From the NCBI GenBank assembly GCA_964524835.1, contig CAZGEG010000022.1, forward strand, positions 17,048 to 81,047: a stretch of 64,000 bases of DNA. The letters run 5' to 3'. Every line of letters begins with the position of its first letter. Within the stretch, counting starts at the first letter, position 1. Positions 34,797 to 44,002 of this stretch are shown piece after piece. The notes beneath the pieces were generated by a model. The model did no database searches, had not been told where the DNA came from, and saw only the letters and a program-made list of their open reading frames with translations. The stretch is from JACRCG01 sp964524835 (GTDB lineage Bacteria; Desulfobacterota; Desulfuromonadia; Geobacterales; Pseudopelobacteraceae). A program made the translations under genes and the position numbers.

Positions 34797-36083
34797 ATGC
34801 GAAAATTCAACGGTAATCTCAGTCTCATGCCGCTTGCGGACCTGATCCAGTGGGCCGACAACAGCACACGCTCCGGGACGCTCATCCTGAATCAGCGGGA
34901 CCGCCAGAAAAAATTCTACATACAGGACGGCAAAATAATCTTTATCTGGTCCAACTGCGAAGGGGAACATTTCGGTAATTTCTTTAAAGATCGGTCACAT
35001 ATCAGCCAGGATGAGCTTGACAGGGCATTTGCAGATTCGGAGTCGCTCGGGCTTCCGTTTATCGGCTACCTGCTGTCGGAAAAGATTTTTTCGAAGGAAC
35101 AGCTTGAGGAAGTTCTCAGGACAGCAGCAGAGGTAGTCCTGACCAGTGCCCTTAAATGGGATACCGGCATTTTCGAGTTTGTCGACGATCTCCCCGGGTT
35201 CGTATTGAACAGCCCCGTCAGGCTCGACTCGATCCAGGTTCTGTTGGAATCGGTGCGAAGCTTCGACGAAAACCGTCTGGGAAGTCAGGTTGACGCCGAA
35301 ATGGTGCTGAACGAGATTCGGGAACACATCCAACAGGAAAATTTCGAACTCCCTCCCATCCCCGAAGTCATGCTGCAGCTCGCAGACAGGATTGACAACC
35401 CTTCCATCTCAATCGATGAGATCATCGAATGCATAACCGACCAGATTCTGGTCTCCAAGATCCTCAGAATATGCAATTCCCCCTACTACCGCCATCTCGG
35501 TCACATTTCCAGCCTGAAAGAGGCGGTAGCCTTCATCGGCCTCAAATCATTGATGAGTATCGTCACTGTTCATGCGATGAGCAGTTTCAGTCCGCGCAAC
35601 GCCAGGGAAATCAAGAAGGTGATTCAGCATTGTCTGGTCTGCGGCATGATTGCCCGCGAGATCACCCGCGATATGGGAGGGAACTCTGAATTGGCCTTTG
35701 TCTGCGGCCTCCTGCACGACATCGGCAAGACCATCCTGCTGGACATGCTGGGAGACTACATGCTGCTGCCGGAAGCGCGGGAGCGGCTGATAGCGGAGAA
35801 CCATGCCGAGGTCGGCTACCTGCTGGCGCAGAAATGGAATTTCGGGAGCGACATAAAGGATATCATCCGCTATCACCATTCACCGGAGCAATCCTTAGAA
35901 CACTTGAGCCTGGCGGAGGTGATCAGCCTTTCCAATGCGATGGCAGATCTCAACTGCCAGCCGGAAGAAATCATGGATATGACGTTTACCAGTCTCGAAT
36001 TGAGCCAGATCAGCGTTGAAGACCTGCTGGAACAGGTTGACAGGCTCGACCGCGAGGCCGGCGAGATCGTGAGTCTCGAGTGA
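34797..36083 (+). CDS. DUF4388-HDOD signalling protein
   Basis: 428 residues. The N-terminal DUF4388 (about 1-110, with LMPLADLIQWADNSTRSGTL) is followed by an HDOD domain (about 175-390). This includes FELPPIPEVMLQLADRIDNP, SKILRICNSPYYR and LLHDIGKTILLDML. HDOD domains are HD-related and usually lack phosphodiesterase activity, though this copy keeps an HD pair in LLHDIGK. Such fusions are frequent in delta-proteobacterial signalling. ATG 34797 (MRKFNGN) follows AGGA; a longer frame from 34740 has no site. Confidence 0.87.
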   Translation: MRKFNGNLSLMPLADLIQWADNSTRSGTLILNQRDRQKKFYIQDGKIIFIWSNCEGEHFGNFFKDRSHISQDELDRAFADSESLGLPFIGYLLSEKIFSKEQLEEVLRTAAEVVLTSALKWDTGIFEFVDDLPGFVLNSPVRLDSIQVLLESVRSFDENRLGSQVDAEMVLNEIREHIQQENFELPPIPEVMLQLADRIDNPSISIDEIIECITDQILVSKILRICNSPYYRHLGHISSLKEAVAFIGLKSLMSIVTVHAMSSFSPRNAREIKKVIQHCLVCGMIAREITRDMGGNSELAFVCGLLHDIGKTILLDMLGDYMLLPEARERLIAENHAEVGYLLAQKWNFGSDIKDIIRYHHSPEQSLEHLSLAEVISLSNAMADLNCQPEEIMDMTFTSLELSQISVEDLLEQVDRLDREAGEIVSLE

Positions 36084-36087
36084 TAGA

Positions 36088-36108
36088 GTGATGGGTGATG
36101 GGTGATGG
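36088..36108 (+). repeat. Three tandem GTGATGG heptamers
   Basis: Exact GTGATGG units at 36088, 36095 and 36102, right after the HDOD gene stop. No matching inverted arm is seen downstream. Confidence 0.8.
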
Positions 36109-36158
36109 GTGGGGTTGCCGCATGATGTTTCCTTGCGGCTGAACGCAGTTGCTCAGTA

Positions 36159-36186
36159 CAAAAAAGGGGAGGCTCATCGCCTCCCC
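36159..36186 (-). terminator. Rho-independent terminator of the secreted charged protein gene
   Basis: Perfect 8-bp stem GGGGAGGC/GCCTCCCC with a TCATC loop. On the minus strand it is followed by TTTTTT. It lies about 20 bp past the stop of the 36205-36804 gene. Confidence 0.88.
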
Positions 36187-36204
36187 CACTGACAGTACGA
36201 CTGT

Positions 36205-36804
36205 CTAATCTCTGCCGCGGTCGTGCTCTTTCCGGTCCCGCTCTTCTTCCTTCCGCTCTTCCTTGTCACGCCGCTTCTCGTATTTACGCTCTTCCTTGTC
36301 ACGCCGTTTCTCGTCTTTCCACTCTTCCCTGTCGTGGCGCCGCTCTGCTTTCATCTCATGCTTCCGGTCACGATCCGGCCGGAAGTGACGTCCGCGATAG
36401 TGGTCCCGATCATGGCGATACACACGATGCTCCCGATCACGATAGGAGCGGATCTGCTCTATCCGGTGCTTGCGGATGCCGGGCGGTAGATCCCGGTAGG
36501 GGACTTCGAACCAGGGTCCGTTGTGATGATCGGAGCGATGCCAGCTGTTGCCATAATACAGATAGTAATAATCGGAGCTGAAGATGATGTCGTAGGGGGT
36601 GTCCACTCCGACATAAAACCCGAGTCGGGAAGGGGCGATAAAGAGCGGCGCCACATCGAAACGGACTGACGGGGGTGATGATACAACCACCCGTTGGGGC
36701 GGCGCGTAAACCGGAACACCTATCTGGACATTGACGTTCGTCTCGGCGCCTGCCGACGCCGCCGTGAGTGCGGCTAACACAAGAACAAGTACTGATTTTT
36801 TCAT
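36205..36804 (-). CDS. Exported, highly charged repeat protein of unknown function
   Basis: 199 residues. A signal peptide (MKKSVLVLVLAALTAASAGA) should send it to the periplasm or beyond. The middle is tyrosine-rich (SSDYYYLYYGNSWHRSDHHN). The last 80 residues are almost entirely Arg, Lys, Glu, Asp and His, with the phrase RRDKEERK repeated, suggesting a long charged helix. The DNA shows matching short direct repeats. No family function is known to me. Strong terminator downstream. Confidence 0.78.
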   Translation of the reverse strand: MKKSVLVLVLAALTAASAGAETNVNVQIGVPVYAPPQRVVVSSPPSVRFDVAPLFIAPSRLGFYVGVDTPYDIIFSSDYYYLYYGNSWHRSDHHNGPWFEVPYRDLPPGIRKHRIEQIRSYRDREHRVYRHDRDHYRGRHFRPDRDRKHEMKAERRHDREEWKDEKRRDKEERKYEKRRDKEERKEEERDRKEHDRGRD

Positions 36805-37079
36805 GTAGATTCTCCTTTCTTCATTTTGTGCAGTATATCACTGTCAGCAACTTCAGTGCCGATTTATTGTGCCTCGGTCATAAGCTGCCGATATACGGCG
36901 TGTTATTCGATTGGATGCCACAGGCAATCACGCCTTGCCCCGCTGTTTATACCCTATTTGGGGCATCTGCGGAGTATTACGGGTAGTCGGGCATATTCGC
37001 GGATTGTGCAGCTGGAAAATTCGTGTCCGATATGTGCCGCGAATTAAGAAAATGGCGGAATGAAGCCGGGATTGGTGGG
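36805..37079. other. Intergenic region, no gene seen
   Basis: A 275-bp gap upstream of the secreted protein gene and downstream of the MerR gene. AT-rich promoter-like stretches occur near the start of the secreted gene, but no convincing promoter, RNA or ORF stands out. Confidence 0.4.
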
Positions 37080-37478
37080 CTACCGGATCAGGTTGAACTG
37101 ATCGACGATCCTCTGACGGTAGGAGGTTATATCTTTTTCGAGAGATTGAAGCGTTGACACCTTCTGTTTGATGCTTTTGAGATGGGTGTCAAGAAGCTCG
37201 ATCAGGCGGGGCATGATCTTCTCCGGAATCTGGTGTTCCTGGTCATACAGCTGGGCCAGTTCTTTCATCTCTTCCAGGGAAAGTCCGAGTTCCTTGACTT
37301 TCAGTACAAACTTGAAGCGTTTTACATCCGCCTTTTCATAATACCTGACCCGCCCGTCAGTTCGTTTGGGAGGCTCAACCAGTCCCAGTTTTTCATAAAG
37401 GCGGATCGTTCTTGTCGTGATCCCCAGTGCATCGGCCAGATCACTGATCTGCATATGTTCTTCGTTGCTCAGCCTCAT
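37080..37478 (-). CDS. MerR-family transcriptional regulator
   Basis: 132 residues. The N-terminal MerR helix-turn-helix and wing (ISDLADALGITTRTIRLYEKLGL, with RVRYYEKADVKR) are followed by a coiled-coil dimerisation helix (about 85-125). No conserved metal-binding cysteine is present, so it is not a metal sensor of the MerR/CueR type. GAGGTGA before ATG 37478 supports this start over MQISDL. The effector and targets are unknown; it is not near the merA-like gene. Confidence 0.88.
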   Translation of the reverse strand: MRLSNEEHMQISDLADALGITTRTIRLYEKLGLVEPPKRTDGRVRYYEKADVKRFKFVLKVKELGLSLEEMKELAQLYDQEHQIPEKIMPRLIELLDTHLKSIKQKVSTLQSLEKDITSYRQRIVDQFNLIR

Positions 37479-37676
37479 ACTTCACCTCAGCGTCAATTAT
37501 AAACATATAGAGCCATGTTCATTTTTATGTCAAGAATTTTCAGGCAGAATATCGTGTCAACGTCGCAATTAATTGCCTGAATCATAAGCAGTTTGCTCTC
37601 GTCGTCAACATCGGCTACACTCTGGCCGACGGCTTGGTTTTAAGCGATGCCTTGAGAATATGTCGACACGCCATAA

Positions 37677-38492
37677 ATGTATGAAGCCACAGGAGAAGAA
37701 CCTGAAATTATGCTGACCGGAACGCCGCACAATCTCCCGCTTATCATCGGTCATCGCGGCGCATCGCGGGACGCGCCCGAGAATACGCTGGAATCATTCC
37801 GTCTGGCCTGGAGCCAGGGGGCGGACGGAATCGAGGCCGATTTCCGCCTGACTGCCGATGGCCGGATCGTCTGCATGCACGACGAGACGGCCGGCCGGAC
37901 AACCGGTGTTGATTTGAGAATTGCCGACACTCCCCTGGAGGAACTGCGCCGTCTCAATGCGGGACTCCGGAAAGGGCCTGGCTGGTCCGGGGCGGTGGTA
38001 CCGACCCTTGATGAGGTGCTGGCCGCCATTCCGGACGGAACCTGGTTCTTCATCGAGATCAAGTGCGGCCCGGAAATTATCCCCGCCCTGGAAGGGGTGC
38101 TACGAGGATGGGGGGGGGCGCCGGAGCGGATCAGGCTGCTGTCGTTCAGTGCCGAGCTGGTTGCCGAATTCAAAAAGCGACTCCCCGATTGGTACACCTG
38201 CTGGCTCTGCGATTACCGGCACATCCTGTCGGGCAATGTCTGGCGTCCCTCCCGGGAAGAGGTACTCGATACGCTCCACCACAGCGGAGCCGACGGCCTT
38301 GCCAGCGCCGACCGGGCGTTTCTCGACCGGGGCCTGGCAGCTGCACTTAAAGAGCGCGGCACGGAGCTGCACGTCTGGACCGTGGACCGTCCGGCTGCTG
38401 CAGAGCGGCTTTGTGCGCTGGGTGTAGACTCGATCATGACCAACCGCCCCGGCTGGCTGAAACAGCGGTTGACAGGGGCGGCGGCGCCATGA
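37677..38492 (+). CDS. Glycerophosphodiester phosphodiesterase
   Basis: About 271 residues of the GDPD TIM-barrel family, releasing sn-glycerol 3-phosphate from glycerophosphodiesters. Catalytic motifs: IIGHRGASRDAPENTLESF, DGIEADFRLTADGRIVCMHD and FFIEIK. There is no signal peptide, so it acts in the cytosol. An alternative start at 37710 (MLTGTPHN) has a weak AGGAG. The stop overlaps glpD (ATGA), placing both in one operon with an obvious pathway link. Confidence 0.92.
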   Translation: MYEATGEEPEIMLTGTPHNLPLIIGHRGASRDAPENTLESFRLAWSQGADGIEADFRLTADGRIVCMHDETAGRTTGVDLRIADTPLEELRRLNAGLRKGPGWSGAVVPTLDEVLAAIPDGTWFFIEIKCGPEIIPALEGVLRGWGGAPERIRLLSFSAELVAEFKKRLPDWYTCWLCDYRHILSGNVWRPSREEVLDTLHHSGADGLASADRAFLDRGLAAALKERGTELHVWTVDRPAAAERLCALGVDSIMTNRPGWLKQRLTGAAAP

Positions 38493-40054
38493 ATCAAACA
38501 CGGGCAGAGCTGCTGCAACGGCTGGATGACAGCTCGTCCCCCTGGGACATCATCGTGGTCGGCGGCGGTGCCACCGGGCTCGGGACGGCAGTCGATGCGA
38601 CCCGTCGCGGCTATCGAACCCTGCTGCTGGAGCAGGGTGATTTTGCCTGCGGCACGTCGAGCCGCAGCACCAAGCTGATCCATGGCGGTGTGCGCTACCT
38701 GCAGCAGGGCAACCTGACTCTCGTCCGGGAGGCGCTGCACGAACGTCGCATCCTGCTCAATAATGCGCCGCATCTGGTACATGACGTCCCGTTTATAATC
38801 CCGCTCTACAGCTGGTGGGAACGTCCCTTCTACGGAATCGGCATGGCGCTGTACGACCTGCTTGCGGGAGGGGGGGGGCTGGAGCATTCCAGGCACCTCA
38901 ACCGGGAGGAAACCATAGAACTGGTCCCGACCGTCAGGAGACGGAACCTCCGCGGAGGTATCGTCTACCACGACGGCCAGTTCGATGACGCCCGGCTGGC
39001 CGTCTGCCTGGCGCGAACCATGGCCGATCTGGGGGGAACCCCGCTCAATTACATGAACGTAACCGCTCTCACCGCTGCACCGGGACGAATGGCCGCCGTT
39101 ACCGCCACCGATCGTGAAAGCGGCAGGGAATACCTGCTGTCCGGCCGTGCTGTGGTCAACGCCACCGGTGTTTTCTGTGATCAGGTACGGCGCATGGATG
39201 AACCGTCGTGTCCGCCTCTGATCACCCCGAGCCAGGGGGCTCACCTGGTTCTTGACCGTTCATTTCTTCCCGGAGACTACGCGGTCATGATCCCCCGCAC
39301 CGATGACGGAAGGGTCTTTTTTGCGATTCCGTGGTACGATCATGTTATTGTCGGCACCACCGACACCCCCGTTGCTGCGGTTACGTCGGAACCGGTTCCG
39401 CAGCAGGACGAGATAGATTTCCTGCTGGCCCATGCAGGACGGTGCCTTGAACGCCAGCCTGCCAGATCGGACGTTCTCAGCGTCTTTGCGGGGCTCAGGC
39501 CGTTGGCCGGTGGAAAGAGTGGTCGGCAAACGTCTCAACTGAGCCGTGAATACTTGCTGGATGTTTCAGCTTCGGGCCTTGTAACCATCACCGGCGGCAA
39601 GTGGACCACCTACCGCAGCATGGCTGTTGCCGCAGTCGATGCCGCCGCCGCGCAGGGGGGGCTCGATTCACGCCCGTCGACCACCCGGACGCTACGTCTG
39701 CATGGTTGGGGGGCGCCACCATCGCCGGCCGGGGCTTTGGACGGCTACGGCTCCGACCGCGGGTTGTTTGAAAAGCTGGCGGGAGAAGATCCTGGCTGGC
39801 GGGAACGTCTGCATCCCCGTCTCCCCTGTACGGCCGGAGAGGTTGTCTGGGCAGTGCGCTTTGAATGGGCGAGGAGCGTGGAAGATGTGCTGGCCAGGCG
39901 CACCCGGGCCCTCTTTCTGGACGCCGGAGCCTGCCGCGAAATTGCCCCCCGGGTTGCCGGCCTGATGGCAATCGAGCTTGGACGCGACCAGGCCTGGCAG
40001 ACCCGGGAACTGGAGCGTTTTGAAGCGGTTGCAGTGAAATACCTTCCGACCTGA
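38489..40054 (+). CDS. glpD: Glycerol-3-phosphate dehydrogenase (FAD, GlpD type)
   Basis: A 521-residue membrane-associated flavoenzyme oxidising glycerol 3-phosphate to dihydroxyacetone phosphate and feeding electrons to quinone. The FAD motif is VVGGGATGLGTAVDATRRG, followed by GTSSRSTKLIHGGVRYL and PRTDDGRVFFAIPW. The start overlaps the GDPD stop by four bases. It would consume the product of GDPD. Confidence 0.94.
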   Translation: MNQTRAELLQRLDDSSSPWDIIVVGGGATGLGTAVDATRRGYRTLLLEQGDFACGTSSRSTKLIHGGVRYLQQGNLTLVREALHERRILLNNAPHLVHDVPFIIPLYSWWERPFYGIGMALYDLLAGGGGLEHSRHLNREETIELVPTVRRRNLRGGIVYHDGQFDDARLAVCLARTMADLGGTPLNYMNVTALTAAPGRMAAVTATDRESGREYLLSGRAVVNATGVFCDQVRRMDEPSCPPLITPSQGAHLVLDRSFLPGDYAVMIPRTDDGRVFFAIPWYDHVIVGTTDTPVAAVTSEPVPQQDEIDFLLAHAGRCLERQPARSDVLSVFAGLRPLAGGKSGRQTSQLSREYLLDVSASGLVTITGGKWTTYRSMAVAAVDAAAAQGGLDSRPSTTRTLRLHGWGAPPSPAGALDGYGSDRGLFEKLAGEDPGWRERLHPRLPCTAGEVVWAVRFEWARSVEDVLARRTRALFLDAGACREIAPRVAGLMAIELGRDQAWQTRELERFEAVAVKYLPT

Positions 40055-40078
40055 GAAGTCGCAGGAAAAGGACCGACC

Positions 40079-42229
40079 ATGAATTATACCGCATATCTTG
40101 CCACTGGCAGGATGATTGCCCTCATGCAGAGCTTCTCCAGAATAAAGGTCAAAACGCACGGTCAGGAATCGATCCCCGCCGGTTCCATCATCTTTGTCGT
40201 CAACCATTTCACCCGCATTGAAACACTCCTGCTTCCCTACTACATTTATTCTCACACACACGTACCGGTCTGGTCACTGGCTGATCACTCGTTTTTTGAA
40301 GGGCCTCTGAGCGGTTTCCTGGAAAAAGTCGGCGCGGTTTCAACCAGAAATCCTGATCGGGACCGCCTGATCGTCAAAACCCTTTTGACCGGCGAAACCA
40401 ATTGGATCATTTTTCCCGAAGGACAGATGGTCAAGGACAAGGAAGTCTTCTCCAGGCCTTCAATCTTCGGCCTGCACCGGGGCAAGCAGCGGCTCGCCCA
40501 TACCGGAGCTGCAAATCTGGCACTCAGAACCGAATTTTATCGAAAACGGCTGAACCACTTGCTGACAGAAAACCCTGCTGAAGCAGAACGGCTGATGAAC
40601 ATGTTTCAGATTGAAAATATGATGCCGGTTCTGACTGAAACGACCTGGATCGTCCCGATCAACCTGACCTATTATCCCCTCCGGGCACGGGAGAACGTGC
40701 TGAGCACACTGGCCGACCGCTTTGCCCATAATATCTCCGACCGACTGCGGGAGGAGCTGCTGACCGAGGGGACCATGTTCTTCGAGGGGGTAGATATCGA
40801 CATCCGCTTTGGCCAGGCCATCCCGGTTGCGGAGCATCTCGCCTCCACCCGTATCGCACAGGACATGTTCTCCCTGCGGCAGATCAATTTTGACGACAAG
40901 TTGCCGTCCCTGCCGGAGATGCGGCGGGAAGCAACGGCACTGATGCACCGCTTCATGTCTGATATTTACAGCATGACAACGGTCAATCATGACCATCTTT
41001 TTGCATCGCTTCTCAGAGCGCTCCCTTTTAACAAAATATCCGAAGAGGACTTCCGGCGGCGCGTTTTTCTGCTGACCGACCTGGTCCCCGGCAATACGCC
41101 GGTCTTGTGTCACCAGAGCCTTGAGTTCGGTCAGGTTTCCCTGTTGACTGATGACCGGTATCACAAATATCGTGAGTTTCTGGCGCTGGCGAAGGAAACC
41201 GGCGTGGTCCGCTGCGAGAAGGGGATCCTGCTCAGGAATTCGGCCAGCTTATCTGCGGACAGCGAACTTCACCGGATACGTATTGAAAATCCGCTCGGAG
41301 TGGCCGCAAATGAAGTGCAGTCGCTGACATGCCTTAAACGTCGGGTGCGCGTGTTGGCATGGCTGCCGGAAATGATGATCCGGCGCCGGGTTGTTGATGT
41401 TCTGCAGCGTCAGGCTGCTGAGCAGTTCGAAGGAGATTATACGCGGTTCTATCACTCTGAAGAGTCCAAGGATCGGGCTGTCGGAGAGCCGCTCCTGCTG
41501 AAGGGCTCTTCCCGGCGACTGGGTGTCGTCCTTGTGCACGGCTTTCTGGCGGCACCCCGCGAAATGCTTGAGCTTGCCACCTGCCTGCACGGTAAGGGAT
41601 ATTGGGTCTATTCCGTCCGTCTCCGCGGCCACGGAACGTCGCCTGAAGACCTGGCCACACGGGGGGGGGATGACTGGATTGAATCGGTCGATATCGGCTA
41701 TGCCGCCATGAGCGCTCTCTGCACGCGGGTTGTGATCGGCGGCTTTTCTTTCGGTGGCGGCCTGGCACTGGACGCTGCCGTCCGCATCGCCGGACTGGCC
41801 GGTGTATTTGCCGTTTCACCGCCGTTTCGCCTGCAGAGGTTGTCCACCCGCTTCGCATCTGCCGTTACCACCTGGAACAGGCTCATGGAGACGGTGAACC
41901 TTCATGGTGCGGCAAAAGAATATGTCGAAATCATTTCAGAGCGGCCGCTGATCAATTACCAGCGGGTTCCGGTTGCGGCACTGTCGGAGATGGAGCATTT
42001 CATGAAAGATCTTGAAACGCGTCTGGCAGAAGTGAAGGTTCCGACACTGGTTGTGCAGGGGCTTGGAGACCCGGTGGTCGATCCTGAAGCCACGGCACTC
42101 CTTTACAATCGCATCGGAGCGGAACAAAAGCAGTACCTCTCCTTTGACTTCAGCCGCCACGGAATTCTTGCCGGAGAAGGCTCTGAAAACGTCCATGCGG
42201 CAATAACTGCATTTATTGATACGCTTTGA
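40079..42229 (+). CDS. Fusion of a PlsC-like acyltransferase and an alpha/beta hydrolase
   Basis: 716 residues. The N-terminal half resembles a lysophospholipid acyltransferase: VNHFTRIETLLLP has H-x4-E where the family has H-x4-D, and IIFPEGQMVKD matches the later block. The C-terminal third (about 485-716) is a lipase-like alpha/beta hydrolase: oxyanion region VLVHGFLAAPREM, nucleophile GGFSFGGG, acid near GLGDPVVDPEA and histidine in SRHGILAG. About 150 residues between them are unassigned. It lies 24 bp after glpD, so it probably works in phospholipid remodelling, coupling acyl removal and re-addition (inference). Confidence 0.85.
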   Translation: MNYTAYLATGRMIALMQSFSRIKVKTHGQESIPAGSIIFVVNHFTRIETLLLPYYIYSHTHVPVWSLADHSFFEGPLSGFLEKVGAVSTRNPDRDRLIVKTLLTGETNWIIFPEGQMVKDKEVFSRPSIFGLHRGKQRLAHTGAANLALRTEFYRKRLNHLLTENPAEAERLMNMFQIENMMPVLTETTWIVPINLTYYPLRARENVLSTLADRFAHNISDRLREELLTEGTMFFEGVDIDIRFGQAIPVAEHLASTRIAQDMFSLRQINFDDKLPSLPEMRREATALMHRFMSDIYSMTTVNHDHLFASLLRALPFNKISEEDFRRRVFLLTDLVPGNTPVLCHQSLEFGQVSLLTDDRYHKYREFLALAKETGVVRCEKGILLRNSASLSADSELHRIRIENPLGVAANEVQSLTCLKRRVRVLAWLPEMMIRRRVVDVLQRQAAEQFEGDYTRFYHSEESKDRAVGEPLLLKGSSRRLGVVLVHGFLAAPREMLELATCLHGKGYWVYSVRLRGHGTSPEDLATRGGDDWIESVDIGYAAMSALCTRVVIGGFSFGGGLALDAAVRIAGLAGVFAVSPPFRLQRLSTRFASAVTTWNRLMETVNLHGAAKEYVEIISERPLINYQRVPVAALSEMEHFMKDLETRLAEVKVPTLVVQGLGDPVVDPEATALLYNRIGAEQKQYLSFDFSRHGILAGEGSENVHAAITAFIDTL

Positions 42230-42331
42230 AGCGGAGAAAAATGTGACGCATAAAACGCACCCCAAAGCGGGCGCTTCCAGGCGGGGTTCGTTGAGGAAAA
42301 GCATTGGGGCGGCACAAATACTGGATCAAAT

Positions 42332-42372
42332 GGAAACGCCCCTGCTGTTATGCCAGCAGAGGCGTTTCTTTC
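42332..42372. terminator. Bidirectional terminator between convergent operons
   Basis: Long stem GGAAACGCC-CCTGCTG / CAGCAG-AGGCGTTTC with a short loop and TTTCTTTC on the plus side. It sits between the ends of the glycerophosphodiester operon and the envelope-lipoprotein operon and could serve both. Confidence 0.82.
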
Positions 42373-42389
42373 TTTCATGAAGGAACTGC

Positions 42390-42884
42390 TCAGCGCGGAT
42401 TGTTGCCGCGAACGGGCCAGAGATAATAGGGCTTTCCCTCCTGTTTCGGGGCGACCATGCCGTTGGTCAGATCGGCGGTCCACATTTCGGTCGGTGACTG
42501 GCGGGTGGATGTCCAGTATTCATAGTCCCGCACGTCGATAAAGCCGAGCTGTCGCAGCTTCTGGTAGGGCCAGGTATCCATTTTTGCCTGGTCATACCCC
42601 AGCGACTTGGCATACTCGATCAGCTTGATCATCTCCTCTTTAGAGGGGACCCGCCAATCGGCATAACCCGCATAATTGGTCTCATTGAGACGTTTCATGT
42701 ATTCGTAGACGTTGTCGTCACCGCGCCAGATGAGCTGGCGTCCGGGCATATTGGCGTTTCTGGCCCAGGTTAGCCCGGTGTTCTGGTCTACCGCCGTCTT
42801 TTCCAGGAAGACAAAATTCGGTTTCGCCGCAGAACAGCCCACCAGGAGCAGTGCCAGCGGAAGTAATAAAAGCAGTTTTTTCAT
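42390..42884 (-). CDS. DUF1566-domain lipoprotein
   Basis: 164 residues. The signal peptide MKKLLLLLPLALLLVGCSAA has a lipobox LVGC, so Cys16 should be lipidated. The mature part matches DUF1566: VDQNTGLTWARNANMPG and YADWRVPSKEEMIKLI, a fold seen in surface and fimbrial-like proteins. I used ATG 42884; a longer frame overlaps lpoB. Last gene of the six-gene operon, 4 bp after lpoB. Confidence 0.85.
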   Translation of the reverse strand: MKKLLLLLPLALLLVGCSAAKPNFVFLEKTAVDQNTGLTWARNANMPGRQLIWRGDDNVYEYMKRLNETNYAGYADWRVPSKEEMIKLIEYAKSLGYDQAKMDTWPYQKLRQLGFIDVRDYEYWTSTRQSPTEMWTADLTNGMVAPKQEGKPYYLWPVRGNNPR

Positions 42885-42888
42885 GGGG

Positions 42889-43491
42889 TCACCCTCCAAA
42901 AGTGCCGCGTTTGAACACCTTGCGGATTTCTTTTTCATCGGACCATTCCAGGATGCCGGTTTTCAGGTTTTTAAGCGACATCGTGAACTTGTAGTACACG
43001 TCGGTCGTGCTGCCGGACTTCTGCCTGATCTCGGAAAAGTTGGCGGTCAGCAGGAATTCGGCACCGATCTGCTGGCCGAAATTTACGGCGCTCTTTTTAT
43101 CAACCAGGCCGCTGTCCTGCTGAATCTTGAGTTCTTCGATGGTCTGGGCGTCGGTCGTGCGGTCGATGAAGCGAAATTTGCCGGAACGGATCAGCTTGGC
43201 CCGGATCGAGTCGGTAATCGATTCGGTGTCGATATGCTGCATCGTCTTGTTCTTCACCTTGTCAACGCTTACAACCGGGCGGCGTCCGGCAGTCATTTCG
43301 ACTATCGGCGGAAAAACAATCATCGAATCGACCATCGACTCGGCGATCTGCTGAAGATCGGATGAACCGAATTCGGTCGAGATCGGTTTGGCCGACCCGG
43401 CATCGCCGTATTGCATTGTTGAAGCGCAGCCGGAAAGAGATAACGCGCCGATTGCCGCTGCTGCCAGAAGTGCCTTCATGCCTTTTTTCAT
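42889..43491 (-). CDS. lpoB: LpoB-like penicillin-binding protein activator lipoprotein
   Basis: 200 residues. The lipobox is LSGC in its signal peptide. The mature part has the LpoB family pattern: DLQQIAESMVDSMIVFPP, VVSVDKVKNKTMQHIDTESI and SGKFRFIDR. In E. coli, LpoB reaches from the outer membrane through peptidoglycan to activate PBP1b. Its neighbour YcfL is also the lpoB neighbour in enterobacteria, which strengthens the call. Confidence 0.87.
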   Translation of the reverse strand: MKKGMKALLAAAAIGALSLSGCASTMQYGDAGSAKPISTEFGSSDLQQIAESMVDSMIVFPPIVEMTAGRRPVVSVDKVKNKTMQHIDTESITDSIRAKLIRSGKFRFIDRTTDAQTIEELKIQQDSGLVDKKSAVNFGQQIGAEFLLTANFSEIRQKSGSTTDVYYKFTMSLKNLKTGILEWSDEKEIRKVFKRGTFGG

Positions 43492-43546
43492 AGGGTGTTT
43501 CCTCGCTTATGGTTAGATTTATATTCCATTCATTGCTTGTCCAGCT

Positions 43547-43993
43547 TTAGTCCGGCTCACGGATTTTCAGCTTGAATTCCCTGGCCCGAGGGTCCGGTGC
43601 GACTGCCTGGATGGTTTTGCTCTCTCGTCCGTACAGAACCAGCGGTTTCCAGGAGCCGGATCCGGAATTGATCTCGATACCTCCGGCATCGTACCAGTCG
43701 AACCGGTACTGAAACGGGAGGGTATCCCTGTCCTTGGAGCGCAGCGTGGCCTGAGCCCTCATGATATCTCCCGCCAGTGCGCTTTTTACATCGACGATCT
43801 GGATATCTCCCTTCAGACCGCTGTTGTTGAAAACGACATTCTTTTCAAGCGTTCGGGCACCCTGTTCATCCCATGTCGTCCTGCCTGCCGTCTCCACACC
43901 GGCCGTCGTGCTGCAGCCGACCAGGCCGAGCGCCGCAATCAGAGCCGCCGCAGCAAGTGAGCCACTAACGAAGCTATTCCTCTGTTTCATCAT
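43547..43993 (-). CDS. YcfL family (DUF1425) lipoprotein
   Basis: 148 residues. The signal peptide ends in the lipobox LVGCSTT. The mature part matches YcfL/DUF1425, a small beta-sandwich lipoprotein (IVDVKSALAGDIMRAQATL, FQYRFDWYDAGGIEI, ESKTIQAVAPDPRAREFKL). Its function is unknown, but it is encoded next to lpoB in distant bacteria, as here. Confidence 0.82.
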   Translation of the reverse strand: MMKQRNSFVSGSLAAAALIAALGLVGCSTTAGVETAGRTTWDEQGARTLEKNVVFNNSGLKGDIQIVDVKSALAGDIMRAQATLRSKDRDTLPFQYRFDWYDAGGIEINSGSGSWKPLVLYGRESKTIQAVAPDPRAREFKLKIREPD

Positions 43994-44002
43994 GTATCCT
44001 CC

